A stretch of DNA of 64,000 nucleotides, from the NCBI GenBank assembly GCA_027627705.1, contig CP091242.1, forward strand, positions 1,756,905-1,820,904, written 5' to 3'. Below are positions 7,328-16,780 of this stretch, piece by piece. The notes beneath the pieces were generated by a model. It searched no databases and had not been told where the DNA came from. It was given only the letters and a program-made list of their open reading frames with translations. Made by a program: the position numbers and the translations under genes. Source of the DNA: Hyphomonadaceae bacterium BL14. GTDB taxonomy: Bacteria; Pseudomonadota; Alphaproteobacteria; Caulobacterales; Maricaulaceae. Position 1 is the first letter of the stretch; every line of letters starts with the position of its first letter.

Positions 7328-9178
7328 ATGATCCGCATCCGCCGCCTGTCGCCTGAAACCGTCAACCGGATCGCCGCGGGCGAGGTCGTGGAGCGCCCTG
7401 CGTCGGCGGTGAAAGAGCTGGCGGAAAACGCGCTGGACGCCGGCGCAGCGCGCATCGATGTGCGTATCGAAGCCGGCGGGCTGAGCCTGATCCTGGTGGA
7501 AGATGACGGCGAGGGCATGGATGCGGACATGCTGGCCGTCGCCATCGAGCGTCACGCCACCTCCAAACTGCCCGTGGGTGCGGACGGGGCGGATGATCTT
7601 CTCAACATCGCCTCCATGGGGTTTCGCGGTGAGGCCCTGCCCTCGATCGGCTCGGTGGCGCGCCTGACTCTGGTGAGCCAGGCGCGCGGCGCGAGCGAGG
7701 CGTTCGAACTGACTGTGGAGGGCGGACGTGTCGGCACGGTCAAACCGGCGGCGCCGCTGGGCCGCTCCGGCACGCGCGTCAGCGTGCGCGACCTGTTCTA
7801 CGCCACACCGGCGCGGCTTAAATTTCTCAAGAGCGAGCGCGCCGAGACGAGCGCGGTCATCGACATGATCAAGCGCCTGGCGCTGGCGCGGCCCGATGTG
7901 GCGTTTTCAGTCCATGCCGACGGACGCGCGCGCCTGTCGGTTCCGGCCGAGACCCATGACGATCCGGCCGAGGCGCGCCGGGCGCGATTGTCAGCGGTGC
8001 TGGGCGCGGATTTCGGGGAGAATGCGCTGGCGCTGGACCAGACCCGCGAGGGCGTGCGCCTGTCCGGCTTTGCATCCCTGCCCACCTATAACCGGGGCAC
8101 AAACCAGCACCAGCACCTGTTTGTGAACGGGCGCCCGGTGAAAGACCGGCTGATCGTCGGCGCAGTGCGCGGCGCCTATCAGGACTTCCTGGCCCGTGAC
8201 CGCCATCCGGTGGTGGCGCTCTATGTGGACGTGCCCGCAGATCAGGTGGACGTGAACGTGCACCCGGCCAAGGCCGAGGTGCGCTTTCGCGATGCCGGAC
8301 TGGTGCGCGGCCTGATCGTGGGCGCGCTGCGCCATGCGTTGGCCGGGGCCGGTCACCGCGCCTCCACCACTGTGGCTGGCTTTGCACTGGGCCGCGCCCG
8401 GCCCGAAGGCGCGCCTGCGCCATCCCTGCCGCTTAGCCGGTCCGGCTGGGCCAACCGCCCCTCCCCGGCCTGGGAGGCGTCGCTGGCGGACAATGCCCAG
8501 GAGCTCTTTGATGCGGGCCTCGCCAGCACCGCGCCCGGCATGGGCGAAAGCGCGCGGCCTGCCTTTGAGGGCGCAGCGGCGGCACCGGACGAGACCGGCT
8601 GGCCGCTGGGCGCCGCGCGCGCCCAGGTGCACACCACCTATGTGATCGCCGAGACCGCTGACGGTCTGGTGATCGTTGATCAGCACGCCGCCCACGAGCG
8701 ACTGGTCTATGAGCGCATGAAGCGCCAGCTGGCTGAAACCGGCGTGGCGCGCCAGAGCCTGCTGGTCCCCGAAATTGTCGAGCTGGACGAGGCCGAATGC
8801 CGCCGCGTGCTGGAGCGCGCAGACGAGCTGGCCGAGCTGGGCCTGGTGGTGGAACCGTTCGGCGCAGGGGCCATCGCCGTGCGCGAGACGCCGGCGCTTC
8901 TCAAACGCCTGGATGTGCAAGGTCTGATCCGCGATCTGGCTGATGAACTGGCCGAATATGACGAGGCGCTGGCGCTGAAGGAAAAGCTGGAAGAGGTGGT
9001 CGGGACCATGGCCTGCCACGGCTCGGTGCGGGCCGGGCGCCGGCTGGGGGTGGAGGAGATGAATGCGCTCCTGCGCGAGATGGAGGCCACGCCCCATTCG
9101 GGCCAGTGCAATCATGGCCGGCCGACCTATGTGGAGCTCAAGCTGGCGGATATCGAGCGCCTGTTCGGACGGCGGTGA
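7328..9178 (+). CDS. mutL: DNA mismatch repair protein MutL
   Basis: A 616-residue protein. The N-terminal GHKL ATPase has ENALDAGA (about 33-40), DDGEGM (59-64) and GFRGEAL (98-104). The C-terminal dimerisation/endonuclease domain contains [12 protein letters not shown], the DQHA-X2-E-X4-E metal motif of nicking MutL proteins, and the companion ACHGSV and CNHGRPT motifs. So this MutL is predicted to be an endonuclease, as expected in bacteria without MutH. The linker between is Ala/Pro-rich and variable. It stands alone on the plus strand. Confidence 0.97.
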   Translation: MIRIRRLSPETVNRIAAGEVVERPASAVKELAENALDAGAARIDVRIEAGGLSLILVEDDGEGMDADMLAVAIERHATSKLPVGADGADDLLNIASMGFRGEALPSIGSVARLTLVSQARGASEAFELTVEGGRVGTVKPAAPLGRSGTRVSVRDLFYATPARLKFLKSERAETSAVIDMIKRLALARPDVAFSVHADGRARLSVPAETHDDPAEARRARLSAVLGADFGENALALDQTREGVRLSGFASLPTYNRGTNQHQHLFVNGRPVKDRLIVGAVRGAYQDFLARDRHPVVALYVDVPADQVDVNVHPAKAEVRFRDAGLVRGLIVGALRHALAGAGHRASTTVAGFALGRARPEGAPAPSLPLSRSGWANRPSPAWEASLADNAQELFDAGLASTAPGMGESARPAFEGAAAAPDETGWPLGAARAQVHTTYVIAETADGLVIVDQHAAHERLVYERMKRQLAETGVARQSLLVPEIVELDEAECRRVLERADELAELGLVVEPFGAGAIAVRETPALLKRLDVQGLIRDLADELAEYDEALALKEKLEEVVGTMACHGSVRAGRRLGVEEMNALLREMEATPHSGQCNHGRPTYVELKLADIERLFGRR

Positions 9179-9268
9179 CGTGCGCCCCGCCGCGTTAGTG
9201 GAGCCTAAAGGGTCGATGCGTATAAATCCTCAGGTCCGGCTCGCGCCGCCTCCACAGGATCGCCCCCC

Positions 9269-10345
9269 ATGTCCGACGACAAGCTGCCCTGGTTCGGCCT
9301 GCTTCTGATCGCTCTGGTGATCGTGGGCGCATCGGCGCTGTCGGTGTTCACCGGAACCGGAGCGCGCATCGCCTCGGCCGAAGCGGTGGGCGAATTTGCG
9401 GCACGGTCGGCTGTCGCGCTGGATGACCTGCAGCGCGAGCGCGCCAACGCCACCAGCTGGCTGAACTCCGGCTCCGCCGCGTCACGGCAGATGTATGAGA
9501 GCAACTGGGAGAACTATGAGCGGACGAGCGAAAACCTGTTCGCCCTGTTTGAGCCGGACAACCCCCACAGTGCGGCCTTCCGCCCGGAGACCCTCGACGC
9601 GCTGCGCCTGTCACTGATCGAGGTCCGGGATATCCGGCCGGCCGTGCTGGCGCAGGCCGTGTCCGTGGAGCAGGCGCTGGACGCCTATACGGACGCGCTC
9701 CATCATTTCATCGATGTGATGGCACTGGAGCTGAGCCGGGCGACCGGAGAACAGGCCCGTTTCACCGGCGCTTTTGTCGCCCTGTGCCGCTTTCATGACC
9801 GGTATGCCGAGGAGCTCGGGGCCGGCCTGTTCGCCTATGGCGCAGGCCAGATCAGCCCATCTTCCCACAGCGTTATCCTGCAGGCGATCGGCGCACAGGA
9901 TAGCCATCTGGCCGCCTTCCATTCGCTGGCCGACCCGCGCTGGGACCGGCAATTGTATGAGCTGATCAGCCGGGCCGATACGGGCATCCTGGCTGAAGCG
10001 CGCGGGCATCTGAGCGCGGCGGGCTATGGCGCGCCACTGAACGAGACGCATCGCGCCTGGTGGCGTGAAACCCGGCTGCCGGTCTATTTCGAGCTGTCCA
10101 CATTGCGCAATCGCTTTGCCCAGGAAGGCGTGCGCGAAGTCCTGGCCGAGGCCCGGGCACGGCGCGATGAAGCGGTCCGCAATGCGGTCTGGCAGATCCT
10201 GCTGATCATGCTGGCGGCGCTGCTCTCAGGCTATGCGGCGAGCCGCATGACGCGCGCGCCGACGGGCGCGGAGACCGGCGCAGCGGAAGGATTTGACGCC
10301 CCTGCGCCCGACGAGATGGATGATGGCTATCCGTCGCGGCCGTGA
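9269..10345 (+). CDS. Membrane-anchored NIT-like sensor domain protein without output domain
   Basis: A 358-residue protein with a transmembrane helix at about residues 7-27, a long helical periplasmic region and a second helix near the C-terminus (VWQILLIMLAALLSGYAA), then a short acidic tail. The region contains LDDLQRERANATSWLNSG and, later, a helix pair ending near a QDSHLAAF block. That pattern resembles the nitrate/nitrite-sensing NIT domain found in chemoreceptors and histidine kinases. No HAMP, kinase, GGDEF or MCP module follows. The family call is by pattern only, and the role is unknown. It is convergent with the COQ9 gene. Confidence 0.6.
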   Translation: MSDDKLPWFGLLLIALVIVGASALSVFTGTGARIASAEAVGEFAARSAVALDDLQRERANATSWLNSGSAASRQMYESNWENYERTSENLFALFEPDNPHSAAFRPETLDALRLSLIEVRDIRPAVLAQAVSVEQALDAYTDALHHFIDVMALELSRATGEQARFTGAFVALCRFHDRYAEELGAGLFAYGAGQISPSSHSVILQAIGAQDSHLAAFHSLADPRWDRQLYELISRADTGILAEARGHLSAAGYGAPLNETHRAWWRETRLPVYFELSTLRNRFAQEGVREVLAEARARRDEAVRNAVWQILLIMLAALLSGYAASRMTRAPTGAETGAAEGFDAPAPDEMDDGYPSRP

Positions 10346-10360
10346 GGCGGTGTGCCCGGC

Positions 10361-11023
10361 CTAGCGCCCGCCACCCCCGCCATAGCGCATGCGCCCGGCC
10401 AGAGCGGCAAAATCGGGCAGGTTCGACTGTACCTCGCGCCAGCGCGCCTTGACCTTTTCAAACTGCATGACTCCGTCAATGCGCCGGTCAAGGAAGGCCC
10501 GGGTGCGCGGCTTGGCTGGATCATCCTCGTTCAGCCACACCGCCTGGGTGGTCGTGAACACGCCTGACAGCGTCACCCGCTTGGTGTAGAAATTCACGTC
10601 CGTGCTGGGATCACCCAGTGCGCGCCAGATGGAATCGGCACTGGCCCAGATGAGGCGGGTGCCACGATCCAGGCCATCGGGCAGAAGCAGCCGGGCGCGG
10701 GCCCGGCGCGCGGCATCTTCATGACCGGCCATGGCCTCAAGGCGGAACAGGACACCGTTGGTCACCCGCTCACGCACGCGCTTTGCGGGATCTGCGGCGA
10801 TGGCCTCGGCGGCAATGGCATCGCTGCGCCGTGACCAGGTCTCGATCAGATCCAGAACCCCGCCCGGACAATACAGCGCCACTTCGCCTGCGCTGAGGCC
10901 TGCGTCCTCGCCCGCAGCGCTGAGGGTGGCGGCGGTCCAGCCATCAAAGGCGGCATGCATCAGCGCCGCGTCCAGAAGGGCGAGGCGGGCAGCGTCGGCG
11001 CGGGGGGTCGCAGTGTCTGTCAT
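10361..11023 (-). CDS. COQ9-family ubiquinone biosynthesis protein
   Basis: A 220-residue protein whose N-terminal half resembles a TetR-like helical fold and whose C-terminal block (IWRALGDPSTDVNFYTKRVTLSGVFTTTQAVWL) is the signature of COQ9. In eukaryotes COQ9 is a lipid-binding partner of the hydroxylase COQ7; in alphaproteobacteria it is presumed to support ubiquinone synthesis. The ATG at 11023 gives the usual start MTDTATP and family length. Convergent with the preceding gene, with 15 bp between the stops. Confidence 0.9.
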   Translation of the reverse strand: MTDTATPRADAARLALLDAALMHAAFDGWTAATLSAAGEDAGLSAGEVALYCPGGVLDLIETWSRRSDAIAAEAIAADPAKRVRERVTNGVLFRLEAMAGHEDAARRARARLLLPDGLDRGTRLIWASADSIWRALGDPSTDVNFYTKRVTLSGVFTTTQAVWLNEDDPAKPRTRAFLDRRIDGVMQFEKVKARWREVQSNLPDFAALAGRMRYGGGGGR

Positions 11024-11249
11024 ATGCACAGATATAAGCCCGCACGGGGCCTGCGTCACGGGGCGTTTCGCCGCGCCGGGCCGCTGGACAGACGCATGCG
11101 CCTCCGGTATACCCCCCGCCTCTGCTGGAAGCGCCGCCGCGCCGCCGGGGGCCAAATCCTTCGGCCCGGCGCGTTTTGCGTGAACAGCATACGTCAACAG
11201 GCAGCAGGCGCGCGGCGTCCTGCACGGAACACACCAGGGAGAGCGGACC

Positions 11250-11486
11250 ATCGTTCAGATTGTTGTGCGCGATAACAACGTCGAGCAAGCGCTCAAGGCG
11301 TTGAAAAAGAAAATGCAGCGGGAGGGCACCTTCCGTGAAATGAAGCGCCGTAACCACTACGAAAAACCGTCCGAGAAAAAGGCGCGCCAGAAGGCCGAGG
11401 CTATCCGCCGCGCCCGCAAGCTGGCCCGCAAGCGCGCCCAGCGCGAGGGTCTGCTGCCCAAGCCGAAGGTCGCAGCCCGGCGCTAG
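11250..11486 (+). CDS. rpsU: 30S ribosomal protein bS21, apparent ATC start codon
   Basis: Encodes bS21 of the alphaproteobacterial type ([20 protein letters not shown], then an Arg/Lys-rich tail). Homologues begin M-V-Q-I-x-V-R-D-N-N. Here that position reads ATC GTT CAG ATT GTT GTG CGC, so the start appears to be ATC at 11250. An AGGGAG ribosome-binding sequence lies eight bases before it. In-frame ATT (11259) and GTG (11265) have no ribosome-binding sequence at a usable distance, although a GTG start would still give a 73-residue protein. A base-call error (ATG to ATC) is the main alternative. A strong terminator follows. Confidence 0.9.
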   Translation: MVQIVVRDNNVEQALKALKKKMQREGTFREMKRRNHYEKPSEKKARQKAEAIRRARKLARKRAQREGLLPKPKVAARR

Positions 11487-11526
11487 AGCGCCGTCTCGAC
11501 GTCAAGGACGCTTCTGCACGACATCA

Positions 11527-11565
11527 AACGCCGTGCTCCCTGGTCCGCGGGAGCGCGGCGTTTTT
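11527..11565 (+). terminator. Rho-independent terminator of rpsU
   Basis: AACGCCGTGCTCCC pairs with GGGAGCGCGGCGTT (one mismatch) around an eight-base loop, followed by a T run. It lies 40 bp after the rpsU stop. Confidence 0.9.
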
Positions 11566-11685
11566 CGTGGGTGAACGGCGTTCATTCGGCTCGACATGTC
11601 CTGCCCCGCGCGGTTAACCTCTCCCCATGCTCCGGCAAGAGGCGCGCACGCCAGACGCGCCGCGCCGGTCAGGGGAGAAACCAAG

Positions 11686-12918
11686 ATGACTGTGTCACGC
11701 CTGATTGCTGCGCTTGGCGCAGCCCTGATCGTGTCGGCCTGCGGCGGCGAGCCAGAGGCGCGCGACACCAGCGATTTCGACCGCGAATACCAGAGCGTCC
11801 TGCATGAGGCGCTGCTTGACGCCCAGCCCGGCGATGTGATCGAGATTCCGGCAGGACGCTTCGCCTTTGACCGGGGCCTGTCCCTGAGCGGTGTCAGCGG
11901 CGTGACGATCCGCGGCGCCGGGATGGACCAGACCATTCTGTCGTTCGCCGGACAGCGCCAGGGCGCTGAAGGCCTACTGGTCTCCAATTCAGATAATTTC
12001 ACCCTGGAAAATCTCGCCGTGGAGGACACGGCCGGGGACGCGGTGAAAATTACCGGCGGCGATGGTGTGGTCATACGCGGCGTGCGCGTGGAATGGACGC
12101 GCGGCCCCTCCACCGACAATGGCGCCTACGGGCTGTATCCGGTGCTGTCGCGCAATGTGCTGATCGAGGATTCGGTGGCCATCGCGGCATCGGACGCCGG
12201 GATCTACGTGGGCCAGTCGGACATGATCATCGTGCGCAACAACCGCGCCGAATACAATGTGGCCGGGATCGAGATCGAGAACTCCAACAATGCCGACGTC
12301 TACGGTAATGTGGCGGTGAACAATACCGGCGGCATTCTGGTATTCAACATGCCCAACCTGCCCCGCCCCGGCGCGGGCACCCGGGTGTTCGACAATGATG
12401 TAAACGAAAACAACACCCCCAACTTCGGCCATGCCGGTACGCCCGTGGCCAATGTCCCGGCGGGTACAGGCATCCTCATCAATGCCAATGATGATGTGGA
12501 GATTTTCAACAACCGGATGCGCAACAACCGCACCGCCCACGTGATCATCTCCTCAGGCTATTCCTCGGGCTTCTCCGATCTGGGTCTAAACGAGGAGTTT
12601 GATCCCTATCCCGAAGGCATTCACGTCCATTCCAACACCTATGAGGGCGGCGGCAATAATCCCGACAATATGGAGCTGCAGGCGCTGCGTATCATGAAGT
12701 TCGGGCCCACGGGCCGCCTGCCGCCGGTATTCTGGGATGGCTATGTGAACGCGGACCGGATGGTGGATGGGGCCCTGCCTGGCGCCCTGCGCCTGTGCAT
12801 CACCGACGCCGATGTGCTCGACGCCGACGGACCCAATGACTTTGCCAACCCGCAAGTGGATCGCGAGGCGTTCAACTGCACCCATGAGCCCCTGCCGGCA
12901 GTCACGCTGGAGGGCTAG
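11686..12918 (+). CDS. Parallel beta-helix repeat lipoprotein (partner of the diheme cytochrome)
   Basis: A 410-residue exported protein. The N-terminus MTVSRLIAALGAALIVSACGG is a lipoprotein signal with a SAC lipobox. The body is a right-handed beta-helix with regular N-rich turns (GVTIRGAGMDQT, NVLIEDSVA, MIIVRNNRAEYNVAGIEIENSNN, DVYGNVAVNNTGG). The ATG at 11686 follows AGGGGAG. Two bases after its stop lies the start of the diheme protein gene. A beta-helix family (I recall it as TIGR03805) is known to occur in two-gene pairs with just such a partner. Function of the pair is unknown; a polysaccharide or metal-linked surface role is possible. Confidence 0.88.
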   Translation: MTVSRLIAALGAALIVSACGGEPEARDTSDFDREYQSVLHEALLDAQPGDVIEIPAGRFAFDRGLSLSGVSGVTIRGAGMDQTILSFAGQRQGAEGLLVSNSDNFTLENLAVEDTAGDAVKITGGDGVVIRGVRVEWTRGPSTDNGAYGLYPVLSRNVLIEDSVAIAASDAGIYVGQSDMIIVRNNRAEYNVAGIEIENSNNADVYGNVAVNNTGGILVFNMPNLPRPGAGTRVFDNDVNENNTPNFGHAGTPVANVPAGTGILINANDDVEIFNNRMRNNRTAHVIISSGYSSGFSDLGLNEEFDPYPEGIHVHSNTYEGGGNNPDNMELQALRIMKFGPTGRLPPVFWDGYVNADRMVDGALPGALRLCITDADVLDADGPNDFANPQVDREAFNCTHEPLPAVTLEG

Positions 12919-12920
12919 TC

Positions 12921-14069
12921 TTGAGGCTGATCCTCGCCGCCGGCCTCGCCCTTCTCTGCGCCGCCTGTTCGGCGCAGCCCGATGCGCCCGCGCCGGAACC
13001 GGCCTTCATCGCGGACGGCCGGCCGGCGGCGCTGGAGGCCTGGGGCCAGGTGGCCGTGCGCCGCAATGCGCTGGTGCTGGGCGAGGGCGTGACGGCCTAC
13101 GGGCTGAATACCGCGCTGTTTTCCGACTACGCGCTCAAACTGCGTACGGTCTGGATCCCGGACGGGGCCGAAGCGGCCGCCTATCACGAGACGGAGACGT
13201 TCGCATTTCCTGTAGGCACGGTGATCACCAAGACCTTCTTCTATCCTCTGGCGGGCAGCGGTTTTGATCAGGTCTCGGCCCAGGGCCGGCTGGAGGACCA
13301 TTTCAACGGGACACAGCTGAATCTTGCCGGCCTGCGCCTCATCGAGACGCGGGTGCTGGTGCGGCGCACGGGCGGCTGGGAGGCGCTGCCCTATGTCTGG
13401 GACGACGCCCAGCGCAGCGCGTCCCTGCAGCGTACCGGCGCGTTCGTGGAGCTCACCCTGATCAGCACGGCGCGGCCCGCGCAGAGCTTTGCCTACGCCG
13501 TACCGGACGTGAACCAGTGCGCGGCATGCCACGTCACCGATGCCCGCGACGGCGCGGTGCGTCCGATCGGCCCGCGCGCACGGCATCTCAACGGGCCCTT
13601 CGCCTATTCGGACGGGCCTGAGAACCAGCTGACGCGCTGGGTGGAGGCTGGCCTGCTGACCGGCGCGCCCGAGCCCGATCTGGCGCCGCGCGCGGCGATC
13701 TGGGACGGCGATGTTACCTTGTCCGGCGTCGCGCTGGATGCCGCGTCACGCGCCTGGCTGGACATCAACTGCGCCCACTGTCATTCGCGCACCGGACCGG
13801 CGCGCACTTCGGGGCTGTATCTGGAACCGTGGGAGCCGGACGGGCCGCATCTGGGCCGCTGCAAGCCGCCCATCGCCGCCGGGACAGGCACGGGCGGGCG
13901 GCCCTTCTCCATCGTGCCGGGATCGCCGGAGCAGTCTATCTTCGCCCACCGCCTCGAAACCGAGCGGCTGAGTGACATGATGCCCGAGCTTGGCCGCTCT
14001 GTGACCCATCACGAGGGTGCAGCGCTCATCGCTGCCTGGATCGGTGCCATGAGCGGCGGATGCGGCTGA
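12921..14069 (+). CDS. SO2930/HNE_0200-family diheme c-type cytochrome lipoprotein
   Basis: A 382-residue exported protein with a lipoprotein signal (LALLCAACSA) and two heme c motifs, CAACH at about residue 200 and CAHCH at about residue 284. The N-terminal region carries GLNTALFSDYALKLRTVWIPDG and FPVGTVITKTFFYPL, hallmarks of the family (I recall it as TIGR03806) that pairs with the beta-helix protein. The TTG start at 12921 is well placed after GGAGG. It is predicted to sit in the periplasm and transfer electrons; the partner reaction is unknown. Translationally close to the beta-helix gene. Confidence 0.88.
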   Translation: MRLILAAGLALLCAACSAQPDAPAPEPAFIADGRPAALEAWGQVAVRRNALVLGEGVTAYGLNTALFSDYALKLRTVWIPDGAEAAAYHETETFAFPVGTVITKTFFYPLAGSGFDQVSAQGRLEDHFNGTQLNLAGLRLIETRVLVRRTGGWEALPYVWDDAQRSASLQRTGAFVELTLISTARPAQSFAYAVPDVNQCAACHVTDARDGAVRPIGPRARHLNGPFAYSDGPENQLTRWVEAGLLTGAPEPDLAPRAAIWDGDVTLSGVALDAASRAWLDINCAHCHSRTGPARTSGLYLEPWEPDGPHLGRCKPPIAAGTGTGGRPFSIVPGSPEQSIFAHRLETERLSDMMPELGRSVTHHEGAALIAAWIGAMSGGCG

Positions 14070-14170
14070 TTTGCAGGCCTGACGGCTTGGCGAAGCGGGC
14101 GCGTGCGTGCATGCTCGCACCAGACAATCCCGCCGCTTGCCGCGGCTGACGATGTGCCGGAGACACCCTG

Positions 14171-14674
14171 ATGACCGCCCGCCTGAGCCGCCTTGCGCCC
14201 GCCCTCGCCGCCGCCGCGCTGGCCAGCGCCTGCACGACGACCCAGTCGGTCTCCTGCCGCGATGCTGATGCGTCCGAGCGGGCCGCCTTCGCGGCCATCG
14301 TGACCCACGACCAGAACCGGCTGGCGGGCCTGCTGGCCGCTGAAGGCAGCGAGACTGCGCGCCGCCTGCGAGCAGACGATCCAGCTGTCTTCGCCCAGGT
14401 GTTCGGCGCGCGGATGAACGAGCGGTCTGTGCGCACCGTGCTGATGCGCCCGCCTCTGTGCCTCATTGATGAACCGGCGCGGGACAATGCACGCCTGACC
14501 TATGTGTTCCCCGCCGGGCGCTTCGACGCGCTGCAAAACCCCGGCATGACCGGGCTGCAAACCGGCGAGCCGGGCCGCGATCACGCCGCCTGCCGCTTTG
14601 TCATGGAAAACGGCCAGTGGCGGCTGGCCGATGCCTGCCTGGCAACCTTCCAGCCGCGTCAGCCTGTGGGGTGA
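14171..14674 (+). CDS. Hypothetical lipoprotein
   Basis: A 167-residue protein with an N-terminal signal and lipobox (LAAAALASACTTT). I do not recognise the mature domain; it contains three further cysteines, at about 35, 97 and 137. A link to the preceding cytochrome gene is possible, as the gap is 101 bp on the same strand, but is not shown. Convergent with fabI, with seven bases between the stops. Confidence 0.65.
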   Translation: MTARLSRLAPALAAAALASACTTTQSVSCRDADASERAAFAAIVTHDQNRLAGLLAAEGSETARRLRADDPAVFAQVFGARMNERSVRTVLMRPPLCLIDEPARDNARLTYVFPAGRFDALQNPGMTGLQTGEPGRDHAACRFVMENGQWRLADACLATFQPRQPVG

Positions 14675-14681
14675 AGGAGAA

Positions 14682-15515
14682 TTACTCCTCCCCCTCCGGG
14701 GCGTCCGGCACGCCCACGACATGGAAGCCCGCGTCCACATGCAGGACTTCGCCGGTGCACGACTTGCCAAGATCGGACAAAAGGTAGAGCGCCGCGCCTG
14801 CGACCCCCTCCATGGTCGTATCCTCTTTCAGGAGCGACCAGTCCTTGCCGGTTTTCATCAGCTGGCGACCGCCGCTGATCCCGGCCATGGCGAGGGTGCG
14901 CATCGGGCCGGCAGAGATGGCATTCACGCGGATGCCCTCAGGACCCAGATCGCGCGCAATATAGCGGGTGGAGGCCTCCAGCGCGGCCTTGGCGACGCCC
15001 ATGACATTGTAGTTGGGCACCACGCGCTCGGCACCCAGATAGGTGAGGGTGACCATGGCGCCCCCGCCGTCTTCATGCGGCGGCATCAGGGCGCTCGCGC
15101 GCTTGGCTGCGTCGACGAATGAGAAGGCGGAAATGTCCATCGCCCGCTTGAAGCCTTCGCGGGTGGTGTTGTGGGTGAAGGAGCCCTGCAGCTCGTCCTT
15201 CCCGGCGAAAGCGATGGCGTGGACCAGAAAGTCGAGCTTGCCCCATTTGGCCTTGATCGTCTCAAAACAGGCATCCATGGAGGCGTCATCGGACACATCA
15301 GCTGTGACCATGAATGGCTCATCGCCCAGTGATTCGACCAGTGGACGCACGCGCTTTTCCAGCGCCTCGTCCTGATAGGAGAAGGCGAGCTCGGCACCCT
15401 GCGCATGCAGCTGGCGGGCGATCCCCCAGGCGATGGAATTCTTGTTCGCCACGCCCATGACAAGCCCACGCTTGCCCTTCATCAGTGCGCCCGCCGGAAA
15501 TTCACCTTCAGCCAT
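14682..15515 (-). CDS. fabI: Enoyl-[acyl-carrier-protein] reductase (NADH)
   Basis: A 277-residue short-chain dehydrogenase of the FabI type, catalysing the last step of each fatty acid elongation cycle. Visible are the cofactor motif GVANKNSIAWGIA, the LDFLVHAIAFAGKDEL block, and the catalytic region YLGAERVVPNYNVMGVAKAALEAS with the Tyr-X6-Lys pair. ISAGPMRTLAMAGI follows as expected. The ATG at 15515 has GGGAG upstream. The divergent neighbour is a fatty acid desaturase, so the two face each other across one control region and both serve membrane lipid synthesis. Confidence 0.95.
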   Translation of the reverse strand: MAEGEFPAGALMKGKRGLVMGVANKNSIAWGIARQLHAQGAELAFSYQDEALEKRVRPLVESLGDEPFMVTADVSDDASMDACFETIKAKWGKLDFLVHAIAFAGKDELQGSFTHNTTREGFKRAMDISAFSFVDAAKRASALMPPHEDGGGAMVTLTYLGAERVVPNYNVMGVAKAALEASTRYIARDLGPEGIRVNAISAGPMRTLAMAGISGGRQLMKTGKDWSLLKEDTTMEGVAGAALYLLSDLGKSCTGEVLHVDAGFHVVGVPDAPEGEE

Positions 15516-15772
15516 TGCCTGCTCCCTGCCTGATTTTTCAAGGCTCTGACGGCATGAGCCGCCTTGCCGGTCATCTTGCCTTCGCCAATAGCGCACACGC
15601 GGGCCCGCGTCGAGCGCCGCCCTTGACGGGGCTCACTGCGCTGTGACTGCGCCGGGCGCACGAAGGCCTGTTTTTCGCCGTGAAGCCATGTCAATCTTAC
15701 CATCAGAAGGGGGAGGTCTTGCCCGCAGACGCTTGTGTCATCGCTGGCAAGCAAAGCCATCAGAGGTCCTGA

Positions 15773-16699
15773 ATGAAAGCCTTGCCGACGCCGCGGTCGG
15801 TCGCCATCCGCAAAAGCTGGTCTACCCTCGACTGGGCCAGCGTCTTCGCCGCCATCATCTATCCCGCCCTGGGCGCCATCGGCCTCATCGCCGCCGCCAT
15901 CATCGGCTGGTCCTTCTCCGGGGTGACCCTGGAATGGTGGTACATCCCGCTCGCCCTGCTGTCCGGCACCGTGACGCTGGTGATCTGCAATGTCGGCATC
16001 GGTGTGCTGCACCGTGTCTGGCAGCACAAGGCGGGCGAGCTGCGCTGGCCGGCGCAGGTTCTGACCACCTTTAACTGCGTCGTTGCGATGCAGGGCCGGT
16101 TCCGCGACTGGGTAAACTATCACAGCCAGCACCACCGCCTGTCGGACCGCCCCGGCGATCCGCACAATCCCGCCGAGGGCAAGCTGTGGGCGTGGCTGGG
16201 CTGGCTGTTCTGGCGCGATCCGAATGATTTGCAGCGCCCTCTGGCCATGTGGCTGCGCGATACGCGCTCGGTGGTGATCTTCGACCGGCACTACTCGCTG
16301 ATCTCGGTGGCGGTGCACCTGCTTCTGCCCGCCGCGATCTATGCGCTGGTCTGGGGTCTGGGCGGGTCGCTGATCCTGACCTTGATCCTGCACGCCAGCG
16401 CCGTGGTGGCGCGCGGGGTGCAGTTCCACGCCACCATTCTGGGCGTGAATGTATTTGGCCACCTGAAGACACCGGCCTGGGCAGACTATCTGCTGGCCCT
16501 GTTGACCGGGGGCGAAGCGTTCCACGATCACCACCACGCCGAGCCGGCCAGCGCCCTGCACCTGCCCCGGCGCGGCCTGCTCAACCGGGTGTTCGACTAT
16601 AACGGCACGGCGCTGCTCCTCTTTGAAAAGCTGCGCTGGGCGCGCGATCTGCGTATCGCGCCGCAATTTGCCGCGCCGCAAACACTCACGCCCGGTTAA
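15773..16699 (+). CDS. Membrane acyl-CoA/acyl-lipid desaturase (delta-9 type)
   Basis: A 308-residue integral membrane di-iron enzyme. The three His boxes of stearoyl-CoA-type desaturases are present: HRVWQHKA (H-X4-H), HSQHHR (H-X2-HH) and HDHHH (H-X2-HH). Four hydrophobic segments flank them (IYPALGAIGLIAAAIIGW, IPLALLSGTVTLVICNVGI, LISVAVHLLLPAAIYALVW and the following). It introduces a double bond into a saturated fatty chain. ATG at 15773 with AGAGG upstream; a terminator follows at 16728. The regiospecificity is inferred. Confidence 0.9.
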   Translation: MKALPTPRSVAIRKSWSTLDWASVFAAIIYPALGAIGLIAAAIIGWSFSGVTLEWWYIPLALLSGTVTLVICNVGIGVLHRVWQHKAGELRWPAQVLTTFNCVVAMQGRFRDWVNYHSQHHRLSDRPGDPHNPAEGKLWAWLGWLFWRDPNDLQRPLAMWLRDTRSVVIFDRHYSLISVAVHLLLPAAIYALVWGLGGSLILTLILHASAVVARGVQFHATILGVNVFGHLKTPAWADYLLALLTGGEAFHDHHHAEPASALHLPRRGLLNRVFDYNGTALLLFEKLRWARDLRIAPQFAAPQTLTPG

Positions 16700-16727
16700 C
16701 CGCGCCGCTTAAGCAGGCCTTAAAGCA

Positions 16728-16757
16728 AACGGCGGCTCTATGGGGCCGCCGTTTTTT
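16728..16757 (+). terminator. Rho-independent terminator of the desaturase gene
   Basis: AACGGCGGC and GCCGCCGTT form a perfect nine-base-pair stem with an eight-base loop, followed by TTTT. It lies 29 bp after the stop codon. Confidence 0.9.
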
Positions 16758-16780
16758 CCTGCCCCGGAGGCATATCCACC

